Shown: positions 1 to 6,423 of the stretch, piece after piece
Numbering within the stretch: the stretch's first letter is position 1
How the letters are laid out: the number at the start of each line of letters is the position of its first letter
Origin: CAYOVG01 sp964407285
GTDB taxonomy: Bacteria; Desulfobacterota; Syntrophobacteria; Syntrophobacterales; Syntrophobacteraceae
DNA: 13,411 nt
Direction: 5' to 3'
Assembly: GCA_964407285.1 (NCBI GenBank)
Contig: CAYOVG010000186.1
Coordinates: 1-13,411 of the forward strand
Notes under the pieces: model-generated
What the model was told of the DNA's origin: nothing
The model's input: only the letters and a program-made list of their open reading frames with translations
Databases searched by the model: none
Program-made: the position numbers and the translations under genes

Positions 1-239
1 ACATTGGAGTAGGCCAATAACCGAATGTTGGGATGTCGACCGACATCCATCAGCTTTGGAGCCAGAATTCAGAGGGCGCAGTCGTTGGTGGGGAACGTCT
101 TGTCCAACTGCGACATGACACCGCCGATGCTCGGCAGCCTCTCCACCAGATTCACCTTGAATCCCATCTCGGCGAGGTCCAAAGAGGCCTGTATTCCCGC
201 AATGCCTCCTCCGATAACAAGGACATCCCGATTCGCCAA
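1..239 (-). CDS. hdrA: HdrA-like flavoprotein with selenocysteine, 5' part only
   Basis: This is the N-terminus of a second heterodisulfide reductase subunit A, the FAD/iron-sulfur subunit that bifurcates electrons in Hdr complexes. About 79 residues are visible before the window ends. A FAD-binding Rossmann motif (VIGGGIAG, residues 8-15) is followed by the HdrA signature LDKTFPTNDCAL, and then TGA at residue 57 (69-71). Translation continues in frame as ILAPKLMDVGRHPNI, which is the usual HdrA continuation. In the family the residue at the TGA is a conserved Cys, so I read it as selenocysteine. The start is TTG at 237-239, preceded by AAGGAG at suitable spacing; no ATG lies between it and the stop of the upstream hdrCB-like gene 36 bp away. 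It is the fourth gene of the operon. The rest, including the ferredoxin domains, lies outside the window, so it could still be a short HdrA or an MvhD fusion. Confidence 0.88.
31..48 (-). promoter_or_regulatory. bSECIS hairpin of the second hdrA
   Basis: On the minus strand GGATGTC pairs perfectly with GACATCC (7 bp) around a GGTC tetraloop. The loop begins 28 nt after the TGA. Bacterial SECIS elements are short stem-loops inside the coding region with a G among the first loop bases, placed roughly 16-37 nt after the UGA so that SelB can deliver Sec-tRNA; this hairpin fits. The loop matches the GGUC core of E. coli fdhF, as I recall that element. Confidence 0.85.
69..71 (-). other. Selenocysteine codon (TGA) in the second hdrA
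   Basis: The in-frame TGA replaces the Cys of the HdrA motif TNDC-A-L-C. The reading frame continues with family-typical sequence (ILAPKLMDVGRH), and a SECIS-like hairpin follows 20 nt downstream. A real stop would leave a 56-residue FAD-motif fragment. Confidence 0.9.
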
Positions 240-275
240 CGTTGTCTCCTTCCTTAGTAATTTACCCGGGTTCGA

Positions 276-1409
276 TTAGCTCATGGCGTCCAGAACGAAC
301 GCGTAGAGATCGACAATATTCACATCGATTTCCGTACCGCTCATAGCGCACGCAAGGTGAATCTGGCACTTGGGACATGCCGTGACAAGCGTGCGGGCGC
401 CGGTGCGAAGGGCCTCATTGAGCCGCTCAATCTGCATCGCCTTCGAGCAACTCGAACATTCTATCCAGGCGCTGGTCCCGCAGCACAGAGCGTTCTCACG
501 GCTACGCTCCATCTCGGCGAACTTCACTTCGGGGACCATCTTGAGCAGTTCCCGAGGGGCGTCGTAGATGCCCGCATAACGGCCCAGCCGGCAGGGGTCC
601 TGATACGTGACGACGCTGCTGCCGTTGGACACGGGTTTGAAAGAAACGTTCGCGGCGGGAAGCTCCCTGGCCAGGAACTCGCTCATATGGATCACTTCGA
701 AAGGCAGGTCGCCGAAGTGCTTCCGGTAGCTGTCCTTGAAGGTGACATAGCCCTCGGGGCAGTTGAAGATAACGGTCCTGGCCCCGGAGCCTCGAATCAC
801 TTCGAGATTTCGGGCGGCAAGCTTCTTGAACGTCGCTTCGTCGCCGCTCCAGAGCGCATCGTGGCCGCAGCAGCATTCGTCATTGCTGATGACCGGCTCG
901 ATTCCCATGCGGTTCAAGAGCTTGAGCACGCTTTTGGAAGCCTCCAGGGACGGAGCGCCGAACTTGAGAGCTGCATCGAAGTAGGGAGAGCACCCCACGA
1001 AGTAGAAGTAGTCTCCCGTGGAGACGAACTTCCCGGTCTCCTCAGCCCATCCCGTGCGGTTCTGCTTGATGTTGGCGTTGGTTTGCATCCCGGTGATGGT
1101 CTGGAGCACTCCGTGGTGCGTTACCTGGGGCGCATGCCCATCGTTGCGGGCGGTTACGCGATGGCCGCGGGCGAACTCCGGGATGTCGATCTGCACCGGG
1201 CAACGCGTGCTGCATCTGCCGCATGTGAGACACGCCCAGACTTCGCGACTCCTGGCCACTTCCTCGGGCTTCTCCATGAGGGTCCGTTTTATCATCTGAC
1301 GCGGCGAGAACGTGGGAACCACCCTGCTGACGGGGCAACTCCCCGTGCAGACGCCGCACTCCATACAGTAATCAACCTGTTCCTGACTCAGCATCATAGC
1401 TTTTTCCAT
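276..1409 (-). CDS. HdrD-like fused HdrC-HdrB iron-sulfur protein
   Basis: A 377-residue fusion of HdrC-type and HdrB-type domains, the arrangement of HdrD and related (Fe-S) oxidoreductases. Residues 15-25 (CMECGVCTGSC) and 60-70 (CLTCGRCSTRC) are two CxxCxxCxxxC [4Fe-4S] motifs. Two Cys-rich CCG domains follow. The first has C140, CCG at 180-182 and C217; the second has C273, CCG at 309-311, and C345/C348 (CPKC). CCG domains hold the noncubane clusters that reduce disulfides in HdrB. The first domain ends in CPEG, so its last Cys ligand is missing. No membrane segment is seen, so it is probably cytoplasmic. It sits 135 bp after mvhD and 36 bp before the second hdrA. The first ATG directly abuts GAAGGA, so translation may start at Met5 or Met6 instead. 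Its substrate is unknown; a DsrC-like or other thiol-disulfide protein is possible. Confidence 0.88.
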   Translation of the reverse strand: MEKAMMLSQEQVDYCMECGVCTGSCPVSRVVPTFSPRQMIKRTLMEKPEEVARSREVWACLTCGRCSTRCPVQIDIPEFARGHRVTARNDGHAPQVTHHGVLQTITGMQTNANIKQNRTGWAEETGKFVSTGDYFYFVGCSPYFDAALKFGAPSLEASKSVLKLLNRMGIEPVISNDECCCGHDALWSGDEATFKKLAARNLEVIRGSGARTVIFNCPEGYVTFKDSYRKHFGDLPFEVIHMSEFLARELPAANVSFKPVSNGSSVVTYQDPCRLGRYAGIYDAPRELLKMVPEVKFAEMERSRENALCCGTSAWIECSSCSKAMQIERLNEALRTGARTLVTACPKCQIHLACAMSGTEIDVNIVDLYAFVLDAMS

Positions 1410-1439
1410 TCCTTCATACTTTCGCCGGTTATTTTCTCA

Positions 1440-1480
1440 GGCGCCGTTGCGGGAGGAGCATCGCTGTTCCTCCCGGCGCC
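1440..1480 (-). other. Intercistronic hairpin between mvhD and the HdrD-like gene
   Basis: On the minus strand GGCGC plus CGGGAGGA pairs with TCCTCCCG plus GCGCC, with a 5-nt bulge on the 3' side and a 10-nt loop. No T-run follows (the next bases are TGAGAAAATAACC), so it is not a standard intrinsic terminator. It lies in the only sizeable gap of the operon (1410-1544) and might set mRNA processing, stability or partial attenuation. That role is inference. Confidence 0.5.
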
Positions 1481-1544
1481 TTAGAAGATATGCTCCCGTG
1501 GACACTATCCCCCGTCCCCATACGTACAGCCGGAATACGAGGGA

Positions 1545-1982
1545 TCAGGCCACTTTGTCTTCAGAGCCCCCCATGGCCAGGGGATTTCTCCCCAGTTCCC
1601 TTAGCTCAGCGGTGAAGGAACGGATCTCTTCGGCAAACTTGGGCGCTTCCGCGGCCGATATCCATCTCAGTCGCAGATATCGCTCATCAACCCCGAGCAG
1701 CTTAAGAACCTTGACTGTGCTCGCTATGACCTTCTCGCATTTAACATTACCGTCCAGGTAATGGCAGTCACCCATGTGTCAGCCGCTCACCAGCACGCCG
1801 TCGGCCCCGTTTTCAAAGGCCTTGAGAACGAAATCGGGCGATACGCGGCCGGAGCACATCACTCGGATCACCCGAATGTTCGAGGGGTACTGCAGACGGC
1901 TGACCCCCGCCAGGTCCGCACTGGCATACGAACACCAGTTGCAGCAAAAGGCAATGATTTTAGGCTCAAACTCCGCACTCAT
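1545..1982 (-). CDS. mvhD: MvhD/VhuD-type [2Fe-2S] protein with selenocysteine
   Basis: A 145-residue protein of the MvhD/FrhD family, the small subunit that passes electrons from a hydrogenase or formate dehydrogenase to HdrA. Family features in order are the N-terminal FCCNWCSYASADLAG (residues 12-26), MCSGRV (42-47), GADGVLVSG (59-67), then TGA at residue 68, followed in frame by HMGDCHYLDGN and an ordinary MvhD C-terminus. The TGA stands where most homologues have Cys (SGCHPGDCHY). VhuD of Methanococcus species is an established selenoprotein at this family position. The start ATG (1980-1982) has a GAGG box about 10 nt upstream, 45 bp after the hdrA stop. The terminal TGA at 1545-1547 is taken as a real stop because the length is then normal. 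Taken as two separate ORFs, the halves of 67 and 76 residues would each be meaningless. Confidence 0.93.
1745..1763 (-). promoter_or_regulatory. bSECIS hairpin of mvhD
   Basis: On the minus strand CATTACC pairs perfectly with GGTAATG (7 bp) around the loop TGGAC. The loop begins 23 nt after the TGA and has GG at its second and third positions. Size, distance and loop fit a bacterial SECIS element. Confidence 0.87.
1779..1781 (-). other. Selenocysteine codon (TGA) in mvhD
   Basis: Codon 68 of mvhD reads TGA between VSG and HMGDCHY. The residue is normally the conserved Cys of the SGCHxGDCHY motif. Sequence similarity to the family runs unbroken across it. Confidence 0.94.
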
Positions 1983-2027
1983 GATACTTTTTCCTCTGTC
2001 CTCCGGATATCCACCGGACGCTCAGGT

Positions 2028-5000
2028 TTATACGTCTTGCGCCGATGCTTCACCCACATAGGCGGCCTTAACCATGGTGAGTATTTCCTTATCGTTGAAG
2101 TGCCTGATATCCGCCGCGCCGGTGGGGCACGCAACGGCGCAGGCGCCGCAGCCCTTGCAAAGAGCTTCCTGAATCCGGGACACTATCACCCCGTTGCCGA
2201 TATCGACGAGCTGCGGGGCGCCGAAGGGGCACGCCTGCACGCATTCGCCGCAACCCCTGCAAAGTTCGTTATCCACGGTGGATACCACCCCTTCCACCTC
2301 GATGGTCTTCCGGGACAGGATGGTCGCGGCGCGCGCCGCGGCGGCCTGGGCCTGGGCAATACTCTCATCGATGGATTTGGGGTAATGAGCGAGACCGCAC
2401 ATGAAGACGCCGGCGGCGGCGAAGTCGACGGGCCGCAACTTCATGTGAACTTCCAGGAGGAAACCGTCCGCGCTCAGCGGAACCTTGAAAAGCTGCCCCA
2501 ACTCATCGAGCCCGACGGGTTGAATGGCGGTGGCCAGGGTGACGAAATCCGGCTTCAGGACAACGGGACGCTGCAGGATGTGGTCCTTTACCGTGACCTC
2601 GAGCGAACCGTCGGCCGCTTCATTCACAACGGGTTTGTTCTCCAGGTCGTAGCGGATGAAGATGACGCCGGTCGCACGGGCTTCCTGGTACAGGTCTTCC
2701 CGCGCGCCGAACGTGCGAATATCGCGATAGAGTACGTACACCTCCATGTCGGGATTTCGCTTCTTCAGTTCCAACGACTTCTGGACCGAGAAGGTGCAGC
2801 ATATCTTGCTGCAACTCGGACGTTCCGGCTCCCTGGAACCGACGCACTGGATGAACACCGCGCTCCCGGCGTTCTTTACCACGTCGTTGTCCCAGGCCGC
2901 ATCCAACTCGTGCCAGCGAAGCACGCGCTTGCTCTTGCCGTAGAGATACTCTTCGGTATCGACGGCGCTCGCGCCCGTCGCCAGGATCGTCACTCCGTGG
3001 TCGATTTCCGTCGCGGAACTCCCGTTGGCGATTTTGGTCTTGAAGTTGCCGAGGTATCCGGACGTTTCGGTGATGCGGCTGTTCAGGTGCACTTCGATAC
3101 CCGTACTGGTGTTGACTTCATCGATGAGCTTCGAAACGTACTCACCGACCGGTTCGCCCTTCCAGGTATGTTTGATCTCGAGGGCATGTCCGCCGAGCTT
3201 TGAATCCTTCTCGACGATGTGCGCCTTGTATCCCTGTTTGGCGATGGTGAGAGCGCTCACCATGCCGGCTACGCCGCCGCCGAGCACCAGCGCCGTGGGC
3301 GTAACCGATACGGAAGGCATCGGCAGAGGCTCGATCAGGGCAGCGCGGGAAACGGCCATCCGGACCAAGTCCTTGGCCTTTTTCGTCGCGTTTTCAGGCT
3401 CGCCTGCATGGACCCACGAACATTGGTCGCGGATGTTCGCCTGCTCGTAGAGGTACTTGTTGAGTCCGCTGTTGCGCATGGTTTCCTGGAAAAGCGGTTC
3501 GTGGGTGCGAGGCGAACAGGCCGCTACGACCACGCGGTTCAGGTTCTGCTCCTTGATCACCTGGACCAGCTTGTCCTGGGAATCCTGCGAACAGGAGAAG
3601 AGGTTTTCCTGGACATAGACGACGTTGGGAAGAGTCTTGGCGTACTCGGCCACATCCGACACCTTCACGACGCTGGCGATATTGACGCCGCAGCAGCAGA
3701 CGAAGACGCCGATGCGAGGCTCTTCGGCGCTGACGTCGCGTTCGGGCGGAAAAGTCTTTTCTTTCACGAGGGTGTCACGGGACGAGGAGAGCGCGGCTCC
3801 CGCCGCTCCCGCCGCGGCCGAAGCTTCCATAACCGCGAGGGGGATGTCCTTGGGTCCCTGGAGCACGCCGCAGGCATAGATGCCGGGCTTCGAGGTGCCG
3901 ACCGGGCTGAAGCTGTCGGTCACCGTGAAACGGTTCTCATCCAGTTCGACTCCGACCTTTTCGGCAAGCTCGGCAATCTCTTTGGGCGACTCGAGACCGA
4001 CCGACAGAATCAGCATATCGAAATCCTGCGATTCCATCGTTCCGTCTTCCGATGCGTACTCGATGCGCAAGCTCTGATCGGGCAGAGGATCCACCGTGTG
4101 AATCCTCGAACGGATGAAGCGAATACCCATTTCCTTGGCCCTGTTGTAGTACCTTTCGAACTCCTTGCCGTAGGTGCGCATATCCATGTAGAAGACGGTC
4201 TGCTCGACGCCCGCCGGCAGGTGCTCGGCCGTAATCACCGCCTGCTTGATGGCGTACATGCAGCATACGCTGGAGCAATAGGAATTGCCGGCTTTGTTCC
4301 TGTCGCGGGAGCCCACGCACTGCAGCCACGCGATCTTCTTGGGCTCGTTTCCGTCGGACGGCTTGACTATGTGTCCCTTGTGCGGACCGCCCGCGGACAG
4401 AAACCGCTCGTATTCCATGCTCGTAATGACGTTTGGAGTTTGCTTGTAGCAGTAGGTGTCGTAAACAGCGGGATCAAACGGTTTGAAACCCGATGCAAGA
4501 ATAATGGAGCCGACATTGATGGTGACGATCTCTTCCTTGTCATCGAACTTGATGGCGCCGGCGGGACAGAATTTCTCACAGGCCTTGCATTTGCCCTTGG
4601 CGAAGTAGAGGCAGTTGTCCTTGTCGATGGCGTACTTGAGGGGGACCGTCTGGCCATACTTGACGTAGATGGCTTTTCTCTTGTCGAGGCCTTCGTTGTA
4701 TTCGTTGTCGACCTTCTTGGGGCACTTCTCAGCGCACAGGCCGCAAGCGATACACTTGTCCATATCCACGTAGCGCGGATTTTTCTTGACCTTTACCGTG
4801 AAATTGCCTTCCTCGCCGGAAGTTTCGATAACTTCGGAGAGCGTAAGTAACTCGATGTTTAAGTGCCGACCGCACTCAACCAACTTGGGTGAGATAATTC
4901 ACATTGCACATTCGTTGGTTGGAAACGTCTTATCGAGTTGCGACATACCGCCGCCGATTCCGGCGCTCTTCTCCACAAGGTGCACGAAGTACCCAGAGTT

Positions 5001-5093
5001 CGCCAGATCAAGCGCGGCCTGCATTCCTGCAATACCGCCGCCGATGACCATGACTGAACCGGTGGTCCCGTTGCCAGGTTTATTCGCTGCCAT
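2028..5093 (-). CDS. hdrA: Double-module HdrA with selenocysteine
   Basis: A 1021-residue HdrA-like iron-sulfur flavoprotein, longer than the usual ~650. Residues 14-23 form a FAD motif (VMVIGGGIAG). The HdrA signature LDKTFPTNECAM leads to TGA at residue 65, continuing in frame as IISPKLVECGRHLNI. Ferredoxin-type Cys follow at 114-124 (CIACGLCAEKC) and 161-176, then a C-x13-C-x3-CC motif at 259-278, VCCCGVNI near 465 and ACSPRTHEPLF near 525. A second FAD module starts at VLGGGVAGM (about 603) with its own CVGSR...CC motif but no LDKTFPTNxC. The protein ends with two 4Fe-4S motifs (about 945-990). ATG at 5091-5093 is chosen for its strong AGGAGG; the TTG at residue 71 would remove the first FAD motif. 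It is the first operon gene, probably cytoplasmic, and most likely does flavin-based electron bifurcation or confurcation with MvhD and the HdrCB-like protein. Confidence 0.93.
4861..4877 (-). promoter_or_regulatory. bSECIS hairpin of the first hdrA
   Basis: On the minus strand GAGTGC pairs with GCACTT (6 bp, one G-U) around the loop GGTCG, which begins 28 nt after the TGA. Position and loop core are the same as in the second hdrA. Confidence 0.83.
4899..4901 (-). other. Selenocysteine codon (TGA) in the first hdrA
   Basis: Codon 65 is TGA, exactly where the HdrA motif TNECAM-C-I-I-S-P has a conserved Cys. Upstream there is a complete FAD-binding N-terminus with a strong ribosome binding site. 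Downstream there are 956 in-frame HdrA residues. Confidence 0.94.
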
Positions 5094-5134
5094 AGTTCCT
5101 CCTGAGCGGAAATAATTTGGAGGCGAAACGTAAT

Positions 5135-5150
5135 ATCCTTGTTCAAGGAT
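5135..5150. promoter_or_regulatory. Small perfect dyad in the hdrA leader
   Basis: ATCCTTG and CAAGGAT form a perfect 7-bp inverted repeat with a 2-bp centre, 42 bp upstream of the hdrA start. The compact symmetry suits a dimeric regulator site, but 7+7 bp can also occur by chance. No regulator is identified. Confidence 0.35.
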
Positions 5151-5417
5151 GTATACCGCCATCGGCGGCGCCAAAACACCAAGTCCAAAAACATCGAATC
5201 CGACCGCAAGGACTGCCTTCTTGCGCCGTTCAAGATCAGCAGACGGGCGGGCAGAAGGAAGGTTGCGGGCAGAAAACCATGAACCGGGGCCATCCGGAAA
5301 GAAGGCCGCAGGATTAAGGTCTTCAAAAACCGCCATGCACAAGCCTTCGCCGGGGCATGCGCCGCGACCGCGGCCCTGCGCGGGCGCACCCGGTAAGGCT
5401 CAATAAGCCCGGATATT

Positions 5418-5446
5418 ACTCTAACGGAAGCACACCGACATTTCAA
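5418..5446 (-). promoter_or_regulatory. Possible second promoter for the Hdr operon
   Basis: TTGAAA (5441-5446) and TAGAGT (5418-5423) are separated by 17 bp on the minus strand, matching the sigma-70 consensus at 5/6 and 4/6 positions. It would shorten the leader to about 320 nt. It is weaker than the promoter upstream of it. Confidence 0.35.
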
Positions 5447-5532
5447 GAAAATTTCAGAATGGAATCGCCGCCGCCGTATCGGTGCACAGAAGCCATTGCG
5501 GGCATAATGCAATATTTCACAATCGTCCAGCC

Positions 5533-5560
5533 ATTATATGGGAAAAAAAGCGGTTGTCAA
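5533..5560 (-). promoter_or_regulatory. Consensus sigma-70 promoter of the Hdr operon
   Basis: On the minus strand a perfect TTGACA (5555-5560) and a perfect TATAAT (5533-5538) are 16 bp apart. Transcription would start near 5526, giving a leader of about 430 nt before the hdrA ATG. The leader (5094-5526) holds no convincing gene. It contains a GC-rich stretch around 5340-5400, a possible second promoter and a small dyad. Confidence 0.78.
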
Positions 5561-5570
5561 GAAGTTATAA

Positions 5571-5584
5571 CCCGCGCGCGCGGG
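5571..5584 (-). terminator. GC palindrome, possible weak terminator of the lipoprotein gene
   Basis: CCC, four GC dinucleotides and GGG make a perfect 14-bp palindrome, followed on the minus strand by TTATAACTTCTT. It lies between the end of the lipoprotein gene and the Hdr promoter, where a terminator would be expected. The tail is a poor T-run. Confidence 0.3.
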
Positions 5585-5643
5585 GCTTTCCCGTTCCTGG
5601 AACAGCAGCCGGTCAGCCACACGCCCATACATTCATTCATAGT

Positions 5644-6423
5644 TCAGAATCGCATTAGGTGCCTGATGTTGATAACGAGCGGCTCATACCCGAAGACGGC
5701 ATTCAGGTGGTGCAGGAAAGCATGACAACCCTCCTTCCGCCACGCTTCTTCCACTGCCTGGTGCACCTGCCGGTAACTCTCATCCAGGTCGTCAACGGAA
5801 GACGGCGCATTTCCCTTGAACTGCTTCGCCGCAAACTGGGAAATCAGGTCCAGCCACGTTTCGCTCACGCCCATGATGAAGTAGGGCCATGCTTTCCTGA
5901 CGGGTTCCGACCAGGACTTATCGGACGTATCGTCGATGCCGGGTCTTTCAGTCAGCCGAGTATCATCGTAGTTGTCCCGAACTATCATGCCGGAAGACTT
6001 CATGTCCGCCAGGTCCGGGTTGGACCTCACGGCCCGATAGATCCGATCTGCCGTTGCGGGATTGGCGTAAAAGATGAAACTGAACTGATGCCCGCTTGAA
6101 TCTCTGCCCGCCCTGCGGTGAAACCGCCACAGGTCGATGCCGGCCCTGTATTGCCGCAAGACGGGCCGGACTACCCTGTGCGCCAGGATTGCGTCCAGAT
6201 GCCATGCCGGTTCGGCGTCCTCGGGCCAGTACATTTGAAATCGGGCATACCACCAACCCTTTGACCGCTCCGGACCGTCGCTTTCGCTTTCCCCCAGGGG
6301 TTGGGGGGCGGCGACGGGAGTAACCGACGCACATCCTCCGGCCAGGAGGAGCACTCCTACAGCAAGCGCGACGGCAACGCTATATCGAAGAAAGATCTTT
6401 CGAAACCAAACCATAAGGTCCAT
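5644..6423 (-). CDS. Predicted lipoprotein of unknown function
   Basis: A 259-residue protein that I do not recognise. It has a basic N-terminus, a hydrophobic stretch (residues 14-28) and a lipobox-like LAGGC with Cys31, so it is probably exported and lipid-anchored. A low-complexity linker (about 32-55) precedes a Trp-rich soluble domain starting at WWYARFQMYW. The stretch from about 57 to 130 (a Leu-rich helix with RPVLRQYRAG, then WRFHRRAGRDSSGHQFSFIFY) faintly recalls the small elimination-type domain of lantibiotic/thiopeptide dehydratases, as do the spacing and the tail. That similarity is by eye and weak, and a lipoprotein would be an odd place for it. It is transcribed toward the Hdr operon but probably separate from it, because a strong promoter lies between. 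No clear Shine-Dalgarno is seen; Met4 could be the true start. Confidence 0.75.
   Translation of the reverse strand: MDLMVWFRKIFLRYSVAVALAVGVLLLAGGCASVTPVAAPQPLGESESDGPERSKGWWYARFQMYWPEDAEPAWHLDAILAHRVVRPVLRQYRAGIDLWRFHRRAGRDSSGHQFSFIFYANPATADRIYRAVRSNPDLADMKSSGMIVRDNYDDTRLTERPGIDDTSDKSWSEPVRKAWPYFIMGVSETWLDLISQFAAKQFKGNAPSSVDDLDESYRQVHQAVEEAWRKEGCHAFLHHLNAVFGYEPLVINIRHLMRF

Noticed and set aside
1438..1547. The terminal TGA of mvhD (1545-1547) as a further Sec codon, since the frame stays open to 1438
   Set aside because: The protein already has normal MvhD length, the extension has no family-like sequence, and the nearest hairpin (1440-1480) lies too far from the TGA for a bacterial SECIS.
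1761..4850. Long plus-strand open frames opposite hdrA (480 and 543 codons)
   Set aside because: They are antisense shadows: His/Arg/Gly-rich, no domains, while the minus strand encodes a clear protein family.
5094..5342. Upstream in-frame extension of hdrA to a start at 5342
   Set aside because: The extra 83 residues show no domain, and the ATG at 5093 has an AGGAGG box and sits just before the FAD motif as in homologues.
4862..5512. Long open frame on the minus strand, out of frame with hdrA (217 codons)
   Set aside because: Its 3' half lies over the hdrA N-terminus in another frame and its composition is Arg/Pro/Ala-rich, typical of GC-rich shadow frames.
5571..5584. GC palindrome as Z-DNA or a specific regulatory site
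   Set aside because: Alternating GC of this length is common in GC-rich genomes; a weak terminator is the simpler reading and even that is uncertain.
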